A stretch of 19,732 nt of DNA from Nitrosopumilaceae archaeon (lineage in GTDB: Archaea > Thermoproteota > Nitrososphaeria > Nitrososphaerales > Nitrosopumilaceae): positions 1 through 19,732 of the forward strand of contig JAHRAP010000029.1 in assembly GCA_020027255.1 (NCBI GenBank), read 5' to 3'. Shown one piece after another: positions 1-8,008 of the stretch (within the stretch, counting starts at the first letter, position 1; the number at the start of each line of letters is the position of its first letter). Position numbers and translations under genes: made by a program. The notes beneath the pieces are model-generated. The model searched no databases and was not told the DNA's origin. It saw nothing but the letters and a program-made list of their open reading frames with translations.

Positions 1-171
1 AAATCAAATAATCTTGTATACAATAAACTACACGATCTAGGTTATCCTAGTATTGGATGTGAACCTTGTACTAGAGCAATCAAAAAAGGTGAGGATCTTA
101 GAGCAGGAAGATGGTGGTGGGAACAGCAATCTGACAAAGAATGTGGCCTGCATCTTGATCACAGTAAATAA
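1..171 (+). CDS. cysH: APS/PAPS reductase (CysH family), C-terminal end only
   Basis: This is the last 56 codons of a gene that begins outside the window. The tail carries GCEPCT (residues 19-24 of the visible part) and ends with ECGLH close to the C-terminus. In CysH-family adenylylsulfate/phosphoadenylylsulfate reductases, ECGLH holds the catalytic cysteine. The Cys-x-x-Cys in GCEPCT is half of the [4Fe-4S] site of the APS-type enzymes; the other half would lie upstream and is not visible. The enzyme reduces activated sulfate to sulfite in the cytoplasm. The stop codon is only 2 bp before the TTG start of sat, so the two genes are very likely one operon supplying reduced sulfur. Whether APS or PAPS is the substrate cannot be settled from this fragment, although the cluster cysteines favour APS. 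Confidence 0.85.
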   Translation, partial: KSNNLVYNKLHDLGYPSIGCEPCTRAIKKGEDLRAGRWWWEQQSDKECGLHLDHSK

Positions 172-173
172 AT

Positions 174-1310
174 TTGTCTGCCAGTAGTATAGAACCACAT
201 GGTGGCAAATTAATAAACCGTATTTCGAAAAACATAGATGTTAAAGACTTATATCAATTACAAATAAATCTTGAATTAGCTAACGATATTGAAAATATAG
301 CTGATGGTATCTTTAGCCCACTTCAAGGGTTTATGTGCAAACATGATTTCGAGAATGTAGTACAACATGGTGCATTAGCTAACGGATTATCGTGGACAAT
401 TCCAATAATAATGGATGTGGATGAAGCTACAGCCAAACAAATGCAAAATTCGAAAGACGTCATGCTTAAAACAAATTATAATAATATTGCAGTTTTACAT
501 ATTGACGAAGTTTATACATACGATAAAAAACAAATAATGGAAAAAATTTACCGTACAACTGATATTAATCACCCTGGCGTGAAAAAAACTTCATTAATGA
601 AAAACTTCTTGGTAGGAGGAAAAATAGATTATCTTGAAAGACCAGACAGTATAAATAGAATGCATCGAAAAACTCCAATTGAAACAAGAGAACAATTTAA
701 AAAACTTCGTTGGAATTCAATAATTGCTTTTCAGACAAGAAATCCACCACATGTAGCTCATGAAATGATGCAAAAAACAGCTTTGGTGAATCATGACGGA
801 TTGTTCATCAATCCTTTGATAGGAAAGAAAAAAACCGGAGATTTTAAAGACGATGTCATAATCAAATCGTATGAAACATTAATAGATCTATATTATGCCA
901 AAGAAACATGTGAACTAGCTACATTGCATACAGACATGAAATACGCTGGACCTAAAGAAGCAATACATCATGCAATAATGCGACAAAATTATGGATGTAC
1001 GCATATAATAATAGGCAGAGATCACGCTGGTGTTGGAAATTACTATAAACCTTTTGACTCGCAACAAATATTTGATCATTATCAAGATCTCAAAATCAAA
1101 CCTATTTTTTTCCCAGCTTTTTTCTATTGTGATATATGTCTGTCTTTTACTAATTCTAAAGCGTGTCCACACGACATAAAGAATAGAAATCAAGTTAGTG
1201 GAACCAAACTCAGACAAATGATATCTCGCAAAATAATCCCTTCTAAATACATAATGCGACCTGAAATATCTAAAATAATAATAAATCATAAATCTCCATT
1301 CGTTGATTAG
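174..1310 (+). CDS. sat: Sulfate adenylyltransferase (ATP sulfurylase)
   Basis: A protein of 378 residues, the usual length for monofunctional archaeal/bacterial Sat. It makes adenylyl sulfate and pyrophosphate from ATP and sulfate. Visible motifs are PHGGKLINR near the N-terminus (8-16), the nucleotide-binding [11 protein letters not shown] (187-197) and [13 protein letters not shown] (281-293). Cysteines 319, 322 and 331 followed by H333 form a CxxC-x8-CPH pattern like the zinc site known from thermophilic ATP sulfurylases. There is no fused APS kinase domain. The start is TTG, chosen because the family begins just before PHGGK and because it lies 2 bp after the cysH stop. A dissimilatory role cannot be excluded from this gene alone, but pairing with a CysH-type reductase points to assimilation. 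Confidence 0.96.
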   Translation: MSASSIEPHGGKLINRISKNIDVKDLYQLQINLELANDIENIADGIFSPLQGFMCKHDFENVVQHGALANGLSWTIPIIMDVDEATAKQMQNSKDVMLKTNYNNIAVLHIDEVYTYDKKQIMEKIYRTTDINHPGVKKTSLMKNFLVGGKIDYLERPDSINRMHRKTPIETREQFKKLRWNSIIAFQTRNPPHVAHEMMQKTALVNHDGLFINPLIGKKKTGDFKDDVIIKSYETLIDLYYAKETCELATLHTDMKYAGPKEAIHHAIMRQNYGCTHIIIGRDHAGVGNYYKPFDSQQIFDHYQDLKIKPIFFPAFFYCDICLSFTNSKACPHDIKNRNQVSGTKLRQMISRKIIPSKYIMRPEISKIIINHKSPFVD

Positions 1311-1311
1311 C

Positions 1312-1323
1312 TTTTTATTTAAA
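1312..1323 (+). promoter_or_regulatory. TATA box for the 1345 surface protein gene
   Basis: A T-rich TTTATTTAAA core immediately after the sat stop codon, centred about 26 nt before the ATG at 1345. This is the spacing expected of an archaeal TATA box driving a leaderless or nearly leaderless transcript. The T-run may also help end the sat transcript. Confidence 0.45.
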
Positions 1324-1344
1324 CCATTACGTAACTTTAGTTGA

Positions 1345-1998
1345 ATGTATCATCTTTTAATTTTGTTGCTAATACCTATTTTTGTAGTTCATGGCCAAGA
1401 ACAATTAAACCCATCACTAATATTGAACAGCGAAGAAATTTCATACGAAGAATTTAATGAATATTATAGCTCTACAAAAATCAAGCTTGGTGAACCCCAC
1501 TCTATAAGCTGGCAAGTTTCTATAAGTAATAATCTTGTGTATGACAGTAATGTTGATGCAATAATTAGATTTCATGATGCACAATACGAAAATAAATTTA
1601 TCGAGATAGGTATGGGAGGATCACAACAAAATAAATTCTGGGTCGGAATATTGATTCCAGATAATCAATATTTGATCCCATACCAAAAACTTGATCGAGG
1701 TTGGATCAAAAATGCAAATATAATAATTACATATACAGAACGTGCTGGTCTAACTGTTAATAATGGTGAAAGAATAGTGTTATCTAACTTGGACATCGGA
1801 AGTTTTTCGTTATTGTATTATGATATAGATAAAACATCTAATAATGATAAAGCTAGTTATGCCACTTCTGGTAATCTTATGCTAGAATTTATGTCTGGAG
1901 ATCCTGCTAAAAACCCTTATCATCTGTTACCATTTTATCTAGTCGGTTCTATTTGTTGCATAGTTGTGTTATTATTGATAGTTAAAAAACGTTCATGA
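1345..1998 (+). CDS. Secreted, C-terminally membrane-anchored protein of unknown function
   Basis: 217 residues that I cannot assign to a named family. Residues 1-17 form a typical Sec signal peptide: a short start, a run of Leu/Ile/Val, then a small residue at VHG-QEQ. About 175 extracytoplasmic residues follow, with many alternating hydrophobic positions suggesting beta strands. A single membrane helix at about 193-213 is followed by the cytoplasmic tail KKRS. The topology is therefore outside-facing with one C-terminal anchor, common for archaeal S-layer-associated or cell-surface proteins. A TATA box 26 nt upstream suggests its own promoter. The last 64 bp overlap the 3' end of the convergent endonuclease III gene, so the membrane helix is encoded antisense to that protein's tail. 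Topology is confident; function is not. Confidence 0.8.
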   Translation: MYHLLILLLIPIFVVHGQEQLNPSLILNSEEISYEEFNEYYSSTKIKLGEPHSISWQVSISNNLVYDSNVDAIIRFHDAQYENKFIEIGMGGSQQNKFWVGILIPDNQYLIPYQKLDRGWIKNANIIITYTERAGLTVNNGERIVLSNLDIGSFSLLYYDIDKTSNNDKASYATSGNLMLEFMSGDPAKNPYHLLPFYLVGSICCIVVLLLIVKKRS

Positions 1999-2648
1999 CG
2001 CATCTTGTTGTATTTACAATAATTATTAAGTTTACATATTTTACATAATGGAGAAATAGGTAAACACACATTTTGCCCATAGGTAACAAACGCCTCATTT
2101 ATTTTGATCCAATATTTTTTGGGCGTTATTTTCATTAATTCGAATTCGGTCTTTTCAGCATTTTTTGTTTGAATTAAACCTAACCTATTTGAAATCCTAT
2201 GAACATGAATATCTACAGGTATTGCAGCTTTCTTAAAAGCGTATACTAATACACAATTGGCAGTTTTTCTTCCAACCCCTGGCAATTTAACTAGTTCCGT
2301 CATTTCGTCTGGCACTTTATCATTATATTTTTTATGTATGATGTCTGCAATATTTTTTATTCTTTTAGATTTGACATGATAAAACCCAATTGATTTTATT
2401 ATTTCTTCTATTTTTAATATCTCTGCATTTGATAATGTTTTTGGAGTTTTGTATTTTGCAAATAGTTTTTTTGCTGCTCGGGCAGTATTTTTGTCCCTGC
2501 TTCTAGCAGAAAGCACTGTGGCAATTAATATATGAAATGGATTTCCTCTGCTAGTCTTATGAATATGATTTAATGTGGTAATTCTATTAGAACTTATCTC
2601 ATTCAAAGTATTGCGCATTAAATTCAAAATATTGATTACATCTATCAT
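1935..2648 (-). CDS. nth: Endonuclease III, DNA N-glycosylase/AP lyase
   Basis: A protein of 237 residues that removes oxidised pyrimidines and cleaves abasic sites in base-excision repair. The helix-hairpin-helix LPGVGRKTA (122-130) contains the catalytic lysine K128, and VDIHVHR contains the catalytic aspartate D146. Cysteines 195, 202, 205 and 211 form the classic C-x6-C-x2-C-x5-C [4Fe-4S] loop. LSARSRDKNT (46-55) replaces the bacterial LSAQ-T-D type sequence. I chose the ATG at 2648 over a TTG at 2678 because a TATA-like stretch lies within the codons between them. About 26 residues follow the last cluster cysteine, a longer tail than usual, encoded in the overlap with the convergent gene. 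All key residues are present. Confidence 0.94.
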   Translation of the reverse strand: MIDVINILNLMRNTLNEISSNRITTLNHIHKTSRGNPFHILIATVLSARSRDKNTARAAKKLFAKYKTPKTLSNAEILKIEEIIKSIGFYHVKSKRIKNIADIIHKKYNDKVPDEMTELVKLPGVGRKTANCVLVYAFKKAAIPVDIHVHRISNRLGLIQTKNAEKTEFELMKITPKKYWIKINEAFVTYGQNVCLPISPLCKICKLNNYCKYNKMRHERFLTINNNTTMQQIEPTR

Positions 2649-2682
2649 GTTCCTATATAATCTATAAGCAACATACAAAGGC

Positions 2683-2690
2683 TATATTAA
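2683..2690 (+). promoter_or_regulatory. TATA box for the aconitase X operon
   Basis: TATATTAA centred about 31 nt before the TTG start at 2718, in the 69-bp divergent gap between the endonuclease III gene and the aconitase X pair. Spacing and sequence fit an archaeal TATA box. No ribosome-binding site precedes the TTG, which fits a short or absent leader. Confidence 0.4.
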
Positions 2691-2717
2691 TTACATTATT
2701 ATCAATATAATGATCTC

Positions 2718-3884
2718 TTGGAATTAACAAAATATGAACAAGATGCATTGGATGGTAAAAAAGGCGAAGCATTAGAAATTGCTTATCGAATACTTACTGC
2801 AGTGGGAGACGCAATGGATGCTACCAAACTCATTACAATTAAGTGGGTTCATGTTTCAGGAGTTAATTATAACACGATCGGTGATGCAGGTATGGAATTT
2901 TTATCAAATTTTAGTAAAACTGCAAGAACACGTGTTATGACCACGTTAAATCCAACTGGATATGATGTTGATAAATTACAAAATTATGATTTAGACGAAA
3001 ACTTCATACATAACCAAGAGAGGATAAATAATTCATATGTAAAAATGGGAGTAACTACTTCTTTTTCATGTATTCCATACGATATTTATAAAATTCCATC
3101 TGGCGCACAGGTAGCTTTTGCTGAAAGCAACGCAGCAATTCACGCGAATTCTATTGATAATCTCAAAACTAATAAAGAAAGTGCGTTTAGTGCGTTGGCT
3201 AGCGCGATAACTGGAAAAAGCATATGTTCAAATATCAGGAATAATGAACCTGACTTGCCTGAAATTTCAGTACAATGTAAGTTTGATATACAAAACGAAT
3301 TGGAATGTGGTATTTTAGGATATTTTGTTGGCCAAACTTCTAGAAAAATTGTTAACATAGATGGATCATTTAATATGGATGATGATGCAAAAACCAAATC
3401 TTTGTGTGGTGGAATTGGAACGTCTGGACAATGCGCTAAATATACTATGAATAATTTAGATCCTAATACAGAAAAAATAGATTTTGACAAAAAAGATTTT
3501 CAGAATATACATGATAAATTGAATACAGCAGATGATGGTGATGTAATAGCTTTTGGAAGTCCACAATTGGGATTAAATGAATTATTAAGAATGTCAGAAA
3601 TGCTAAAAAACAAAAAATTTACAAAACCATGCATGATTTTCTGTCCACGTACGGTTAAAAATCAGGCAAATGTATTGGGATGCACAGATGAATTGGAACA
3701 CACAGGATGTGAAATACTCTCTGATTGTTGCATTTGTTTTACACCATTACTGACAAACAAAAATTTGGATTCTGTTATAACCAATAGTATTAAAGGATCG
3801 TATTATCTAAACAGTAAAAACAAAATATGCACAAATATAAAACCAATGAAACAAATCATAAATGAAAATACAAAAAATCGTTAA
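2718..3884 (+). CDS. Aconitase X large subunit, probable phosphomevalonate dehydratase
   Basis: A protein of 388 residues of the aconitase X (DUF521) catalytic family. Supporting signatures are FSCIPYD (116-122), the AESNAAIHANS block (135-145) followed by TNKES and a SALASAITG stretch, GSPQLGLNEL (290-299) and a cysteine-rich SDCCICFTP region near 345-353. The adjacent small subunit completes the enzyme. In archaea this pair was shown to dehydrate 5-phosphomevalonate to anhydromevalonate phosphate in the modified mevalonate pathway. Homologs elsewhere act on cis-hydroxyproline or other hydroxy acids. The archaeal two-gene form makes the isoprenoid role likely, but this is inference from family and context. 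The start is TTG, consistent with the conserved N-terminal LT-YEQ-LDG. The last 23 bp overlap the small-subunit gene, so translational coupling is likely. Confidence 0.88.
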   Translation: MELTKYEQDALDGKKGEALEIAYRILTAVGDAMDATKLITIKWVHVSGVNYNTIGDAGMEFLSNFSKTARTRVMTTLNPTGYDVDKLQNYDLDENFIHNQERINNSYVKMGVTTSFSCIPYDIYKIPSGAQVAFAESNAAIHANSIDNLKTNKESAFSALASAITGKSICSNIRNNEPDLPEISVQCKFDIQNELECGILGYFVGQTSRKIVNIDGSFNMDDDAKTKSLCGGIGTSGQCAKYTMNNLDPNTEKIDFDKKDFQNIHDKLNTADDGDVIAFGSPQLGLNELLRMSEMLKNKKFTKPCMIFCPRTVKNQANVLGCTDELEHTGCEILSDCCICFTPLLTNKNLDSVITNSIKGSYYLNSKNKICTNIKPMKQIINENTKNR

Positions 3885-4233
3885 AAAATTTATAATTAAA
3901 GGTATTATAAATGGTATCGTGATCAAATCTGATATACCTATTAATTTTTTGAGTTCTATTGATGTAAAAACTGGAGTTATAAAAGATCCTTCTAGTAATA
4001 TATTTCAAAAATCTATTATAAATGTAGTTTTAGTTTTCCCACATGCTATAGGAAGTAGTGTTGGAGCATACTCTATTTATTCACTTAAATCTAATAACAC
4101 ATTTCCACGAGCAATGTTATGTAAAAATGCAGACCTAGTAGTAGCTTCTGGTTGTGCATTAGCCAATATCCCATTAGCTACAATATATGATAATAAATAT
4201 GATGAGTTACAAACTGGAGACAAATTATTATAA
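3862..4233 (+). CDS. Aconitase X small (swivelling) subunit, probable phosphomevalonate dehydratase
   Basis: A protein of 123 residues of the DUF126 family, which forms the aconitase-like swivelling beta-barrel and pairs with the large subunit upstream. The diagnostic segment is FPHAIGSSVGAY (59-70), matching the family's FP-G-GSSVGSY signature with the conserved serine pair. It is preceded by a DVKTGVIKDP stretch (34-43) and followed by a DLVVASGCALANIPL region (91-105). The gene starts with ATG inside the last 23 bp of the large-subunit gene in another frame, so the two are co-transcribed and probably co-translated. Length is normal for the subunit. It ends 31 bp before the convergent NFACT gene. 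The fold assignment is firm; the phosphomevalonate substrate is inferred. Confidence 0.88.
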   Translation: MKIQKIVKKFIIKGIINGIVIKSDIPINFLSSIDVKTGVIKDPSSNIFQKSIINVVLVFPHAIGSSVGAYSIYSLKSNNTFPRAMLCKNADLVVASGCALANIPLATIYDNKYDELQTGDKLL

Positions 4234-4237
4234 ATTG

Positions 4238-4254
4238 AGAAAAATAATATTTCT
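4238..4254. terminator. Short AT hairpin between convergent genes
   Basis: AGAAAAATAATATTTCT is a 7-bp near-palindrome (one mismatch, 3-nt loop) in the 31-bp gap between the stop codons of the aconitase X small subunit and the NFACT gene. Its place suggests a shared two-way transcription end. It is weak and AT-only, and archaeal termination often needs only a T-run, so the call is tentative. Confidence 0.25.
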
Positions 4255-4264
4255 GAAATAATAG

Positions 4265-6172
4265 TTATGCCGTTTTCATTTTTACTATATGGCTTTTACC
4301 TGAAGGTATAGATCTTATCAAATCATCTAGCGTTACATCATTGACCGAATCAATTTTCAGAAGTTCATGTTTGATTTTTTTTGCTATATCTGACACTTCA
4401 TCTCCACTAGGTGCAATAATTACATAGTTTTTACATTTATTCATTATCGTCTTTGGTAAACCTGAAATCACTATTGCACAGCCATCTACATCTATAACCC
4501 CTATCGCTAATTCCAATTCTGATACTGCTAGATAATTGCGTTTTCCTTCTATTGTGAAAGATCCTTTAGATAAAAACTGACCACTAGGAGCAGATTTCTT
4601 GACTTGTGACGGGTTGACCCAATAAACATTTAAACCATATGTAGATTCTCTCCACGCCCTGCTGAAACATGCTGTAATATTGGCAACTTCTATTATGGCA
4701 TCTGCTGAAGCATTAATGCCATCTTTTAAAATGAAAAATGGAGATCCAAAAATATCTGCATGAAAAACAATATCCTCTTTTGCCAAATGTTTACGAATGA
4801 TTATTGAATTTGATGATGCGTCTCTACCTCCTATTGCTAATAACCCATCTTGAGTGTAAAACCATCTATACCTTTCAAACCATTTCTTTTTTCTAATTTT
4901 TGAAAACGAAACAGTTTTTTTGATTTTTACAGATTGATTTTCTAACTCCATAATCTTTTTTTCTGTGTTGTTTCTTATACTCTCAATTGACTCTATAGCT
5001 TTAATTTGTTTTTTGGCTTCATCATAAAGCAACGAAATGATTGCGTGAAGTGACATATTTTCTCTTAATTTAATTTTCTCATTGCTTATTTTTAGAATTT
5101 GAACTCCTTTTTCATATATTATGTTTGATTTATGTTCATTTAATACATGATTAATATTTGGATCCGTGATATGTAATATTCCATTTTTAATAGACCGAGA
5201 TAGATCTTTTGCCAATTCTGATATCTCTGAAGATTTTGTTTTTACAATTTTGATAGCATTGGATTGCTCTCTTATTTTATTTCGTAATTCATTGCATTTA
5301 TTTTCTACATTTGTAGTTTTAATAGATTCATTACTTTCTATAAATTTTTTAGTGAATATAAAATCTAAACCGTCATTGAAGTCATGCATATTTTTGATTA
5401 TGTTACTAGAATCTGTTTTGATTGGAATTACATCCAATGTATTGTCATCGTCTTGAATTATGACTGGATCATGTTTGCCTTTTATTACGGCATCTAGAGT
5501 TTTGTTGATTGCACTATATATTATATCGATTTCTTCTTTTTTTAAATCAGCACATGGTGTTTGAGAATCTATTTTTGCCATAGCAAAAATGATAGTTATA
5601 TACTTAGTAGGAACTCCATAAGTTTTTCCAATAAATTTCCCAATAGGACCAGTTATATTTGTTATACCATCTAATAATTTAGTTTTATCTAATTCTAAAA
5701 TGTTTAAACAATTTTTAGGTGGCTGTTCATACATCATACCAATTCGTAGTTGACGATGACGTACATTTACTGAATGTAAAATCGCAAGAATTTTCATTTC
5801 GTTATTGCATAATACAATATTTCCTGTACCGAAAAATTCTATAATTAACTTTATTTCTTTTCCATGATTATGAAATATTATATATGTTATTCTTTCTAAC
5901 TCTATCTGAGATATCTCTACAAACTTTGATCGTATTAAATCGATACGTAATCTTTTTAATAGTTTATTATGTTCGATATTAGTAATTTTTGTATGCGTGA
6001 TCCATATACCAAATGTTGATAAGACTAAATAAATATCTGGCTTCTCTGTATGATGTAGCTTAAATAACAATGAATTAATGTCGATGCTATATACATTACT
6101 CACATAGTATCCAGACGCTATATTGGTTATATAATTCGCCATGTATCGTAACTCTATTCCTGTTATTGCCAC
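4265..6172 (-). CDS. NFACT-family ribosome quality control factor (Rqc2/RqcH homolog)
   Basis: A protein of 635 residues with NFACT layout. An N-terminal NFACT-N domain (from GIEL at 5) is followed by a helical middle, a long charged coiled-coil-like region (about 290-425) and an NFACT-R/DUF814 domain. The last includes WFERYRWFYTQDGLLAIGG (431-449), HADIFGSPFF (471-480) and NPSQVKKSAPSGQF (530-543). Relatives bind the 60S/50S subunit carrying a stalled peptidyl-tRNA and, in eukaryotes and bacteria, drive C-terminal tailing of the nascent chain. At the NFACT-N site where tailing homologs have Asp-Arg, this protein appears to have E93-R94. The start is GTG, supported by the match of its first residues to the family and by a TATA box 26 nt upstream. 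It is divergent from a membrane protein gene. Confidence 0.93.
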   Translation of the reverse strand: MAITGIELRYMANYITNIASGYYVSNVYSIDINSLLFKLHHTEKPDIYLVLSTFGIWITHTKITNIEHNKLLKRLRIDLIRSKFVEISQIELERITYIIFHNHGKEIKLIIEFFGTGNIVLCNNEMKILAILHSVNVRHRQLRIGMMYEQPPKNCLNILELDKTKLLDGITNITGPIGKFIGKTYGVPTKYITIIFAMAKIDSQTPCADLKKEEIDIIYSAINKTLDAVIKGKHDPVIIQDDDNTLDVIPIKTDSSNIIKNMHDFNDGLDFIFTKKFIESNESIKTTNVENKCNELRNKIREQSNAIKIVKTKSSEISELAKDLSRSIKNGILHITDPNINHVLNEHKSNIIYEKGVQILKISNEKIKLRENMSLHAIISLLYDEAKKQIKAIESIESIRNNTEKKIMELENQSVKIKKTVSFSKIRKKKWFERYRWFYTQDGLLAIGGRDASSNSIIIRKHLAKEDIVFHADIFGSPFFILKDGINASADAIIEVANITACFSRAWRESTYGLNVYWVNPSQVKKSAPSGQFLSKGSFTIEGKRNYLAVSELELAIGVIDVDGCAIVISGLPKTIMNKCKNYVIIAPSGDEVSDIAKKIKHELLKIDSVNDVTLDDLIRSIPSGKSHIVKMKTA

Positions 6173-6193
6173 CGCATGATATTTTGTCCGGCC

Positions 6194-6205
6194 TATTTTT
6201 ATGTA
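6194..6205 (-). promoter_or_regulatory. TATA box for the NFACT gene
   Basis: On the minus strand this reads TACATAAAAATA, centred about 26 nt before the GTG start at 6172. It lies in the 83-bp divergent region 6173-6255. The same region holds a weaker TTTTAAAC element at 6219-6226, about 33 nt before the ATG at 6256, which may serve the plus-strand gene. The NFACT transcript is expected to have little or no leader. Confidence 0.45.
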
Positions 6206-6255
6206 ATGATTGCTAAAGATTTTAAACAGGTTTATTGTGATGAAATTAGATCCTG

Positions 6256-6630
6256 ATGATTAAACATACTAAAAAAAACAACAAGAAGAACAACGAAGAT
6301 AACGAGAAAAAAAATTCATACTCTGTAGAACCTGATGTTAGTAAAAACTCGCACAACAAATTATTTTGGATTCGAGTTTGTATGGCATCGCTAGGTGGTA
6401 TTATGGCTACCTTGATGTTAGAATCATTGGAAGGAGAAGAACGCAGATGGGCATCTATATTGCTATTAATTTCCATTTTTATAACATCTGTGGGGATGGC
6501 AAAGTTACTCAAAATTCAGTTTCCAAAATCAGAAAAGAAAAAAATAATAACAACAGGTATTGGCAGCTATGTGTTTATTTATCTATTTGTGTGGATTTTA
6601 ACTTATACGTTAATTCATGCTCAAACATAG
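6256..6630 (+). CDS. Small three-helix membrane protein, unknown function
   Basis: 124 residues that I cannot assign to a named family. The first 35 residues are dominated by Lys, Asn and Glu and should be disordered and cytoplasmic. Three membrane helices follow at about 36-57, 66-84 and 97-120. The first loop carries the compact charged segment LEGEERRWAS (58-67), the most likely conserved surface. A KSEKKK run separates helices 2 and 3. The gene is divergent from the NFACT gene and 40 bp upstream of cbiT, which seems to have its own TATA box, so co-transcription with the cobalamin genes is possible but not required. The polar N-terminal extension is much more lysine-rich than neighbouring proteins. 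Confidence 0.75.
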   Translation: MIKHTKKNNKKNNEDNEKKNSYSVEPDVSKNSHNKLFWIRVCMASLGGIMATLMLESLEGEERRWASILLLISIFITSVGMAKLLKIQFPKSEKKKIITTGIGSYVFIYLFVWILTYTLIHAQT

Positions 6631-6631
6631 C

Positions 6632-6639
6632 ATATATAA
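6632..6639 (+). promoter_or_regulatory. TATA box for the cbiT-cbiL-cbiF genes
   Basis: ATATATAA centred about 35 nt before the ATG of cbiT, directly after the stop codon of the upstream membrane protein gene. A start site near 6662 would leave a leader of about 9 nt. There is no room for a cobalamin riboswitch in the 40-bp gap. Confidence 0.45.
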
Positions 6640-6670
6640 CTAATATTCGTGGATGTTGTATAAAAAATAA

Positions 6671-7264
6671 ATGTGGCAATATAAAACTCCAGGAATTCCA
6701 GACGAAAATTTTTTACGTGATGATCACGTCCCAATAACAAAAGAAGAAATACGTACAATTCAAATTAGTAAAGCTAGGCTATGTTCAGGACATATCATTT
6801 ATGATGTTGGATGTGGCAGCGGTTCTTTATCTGTGGAAGCTGCATTACAAGTAGGAAAAACAGGGAAAGTTTATGCTCTAGACATAAATATTGATGCAAT
6901 AAAGTTAACACGACAAAATCTTTCTAAATTTAATATAAATAACACATCTGTAATACATGGTAATGCAAAAGATAAATTAGTTGATTTGCCAGCAAGCGAT
7001 GTAATTTTTATAGGTGGAACTGGAGTAGATACAAAACAAATCATAGAACTATGCCATAAGAAACTAAAAACTGGAGGAAGAATAGTTATGGGTATAATAT
7101 TGTTAGAAACTCTGTTTAGTGCACTGCAAACTATAAAAAAATTATTTACATCTGTAGATATAACCCAAGTTATAATTTCTAAGAATCGTCAATTATCTAT
7201 TGGCACAATGATGTTGTCTAGAAACCCAATCATTATTATCTCTGCATCAAAATCTAGATTTTAA
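6671..7264 (+). CDS. cbiT: CbiT, cobalt-precorrin C15-methyltransferase (decarboxylating)
   Basis: A protein of 197 residues that methylates C15 and decarboxylates the ring C acetate late in corrin ring formation. It has the CbiT start segment PGIPDENFLRDDHVPIT (7-23). The Rossmann SAM-binding motif I is DVGCGSGSLSVE (45-56), with the adenosine-ribose acidic residue in ALDIN (69-73). Other CbiT hallmarks are IFIGGTG (112-118), the ILLET stretch (142-146) and GTMMLSRNP near the C-terminus. It is a stand-alone CbiT, not fused to the CbiE half seen in bacterial CobL. It is followed 24 bp later by cbiL, and cbiF then overlaps cbiL, so the three form an operon. Confidence 0.95.
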   Translation: MWQYKTPGIPDENFLRDDHVPITKEEIRTIQISKARLCSGHIIYDVGCGSGSLSVEAALQVGKTGKVYALDINIDAIKLTRQNLSKFNINNTSVIHGNAKDKLVDLPASDVIFIGGTGVDTKQIIELCHKKLKTGGRIVMGIILLETLFSALQTIKKLFTSVDITQVIISKNRQLSIGTMMLSRNPIIIISASKSRF

Positions 7265-7288
7265 TTAGGTATTTTCACTAGTTTTATA

Positions 7289-8008
7289 GTGTATGAATTA
7301 ACTTGTGTGGGTTGTGGCCCTGGTGACCCAGATCTATTAACTATTAAAGCTGTTGACGCTATCAAAAAAGCAGATATCATATTATGTCCGACATCTAAAG
7401 ATGGCAAAACTAGTATGGCATTATCTATAGTCTCTAAATTTTTTGTGAATCCTAAACCAGAAATCATCAACCTAATTTTTCCAATGGTTACAAACAAACA
7501 AATTTTAGATGAGTCATGGAACAAAAATTCGAAAATATTACTTGATTGCGTTTTCTCTGGTAAGAACACTGTATACATTACTATAGGAGACCCTCATTTA
7601 TACAGTACTTGGATGTACATGTATAAGAAAATAGAACAACAACATCCTCAAATAAAAATTAAAGTAATTCCAGGAATCACATCTATATTCACTTTTGCGG
7701 CCAAAGCTAATATTGGTATAGGTGAGGCTAGCGACAAAATAGCTATTATACCATCTTGTTACAACTTATCGCACATACAAGAAATAGCTAAAAATTGCGA
7801 CACATTAGCATTTCTTAAGGACGGCAGGCATTTTGAACAGATAATTAAAATATTGATAAAATCTGGATTCCCTAGCACTTCTAAATTTGTTATAGGACAA
7901 GATCTTGATACTGATAAAGAAATTATACGCAAAACTACTCTTGGTAAAATAACTAAAGATACGCTAACCACAAAATATTTTTCAATAATGGTGGTAAAAC
8001 GTGCCTAA
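7289..8008 (+). CDS. cbiL: CbiL/CobI, precorrin-2 C20-methyltransferase
   Basis: A protein of 239 residues of the tetrapyrrole (corrin/porphyrin) methylase family, which adds the C20 methyl to (cobalt-)precorrin-2. The N-terminal VGCGPGDPDLLT (7-18) is the family loop. TIGDPHLYST (98-107) contains the SAM-binding G-D-P. IPGITS (127-132) is the third conserved block. The segment IILCPTSKDGKTSMA, rather than a YSGSL sequence, places it with C20-methyltransferases instead of CbiF. It starts with GTG 24 bp after cbiT, without a clear ribosome-binding site, and overlaps cbiF by 8 bp. Whether it acts on the cobalt-bound (anaerobic) substrate is inferred from the archaeal setting. Confidence 0.9.
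   Translation: MYELTCVGCGPGDPDLLTIKAVDAIKKADIILCPTSKDGKTSMALSIVSKFFVNPKPEIINLIFPMVTNKQILDESWNKNSKILLDCVFSGKNTVYITIGDPHLYSTWMYMYKKIEQQHPQIKIKVIPGITSIFTFAAKANIGIGEASDKIAIIPSCYNLSHIQEIAKNCDTLAFLKDGRHFEQIIKILIKSGFPSTSKFVIGQDLDTDKEIIRKTTLGKITKDTLTTKYFSIMVVKRA

Noticed and set aside
915..1289. A 124-codon minus-strand ORF inside sat
   Set aside because: Sat is certain on the plus strand. The antisense product is rich in Tyr, Arg and Ser from reverse-reading AT-rich codons and has no domain.
3140..3490. A 116-codon minus-strand ORF inside the aconitase X large subunit gene
   Set aside because: It is a shadow of the real gene with no start signal or recognisable motif.
6240..6263. Seven-codon ORF (MKLDPDD) overlapping the start of the three-helix membrane protein, as a possible leader peptide
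   Set aside because: The likely TATA box predicts a transcript starting downstream of its ATG, and so short an ORF is expected by chance.
6631..6670. Possible cobalamin riboswitch before cbiT
   Set aside because: Only 40 bp separate the genes, far too little for the aptamer, and no B12-box-like sequence is seen.
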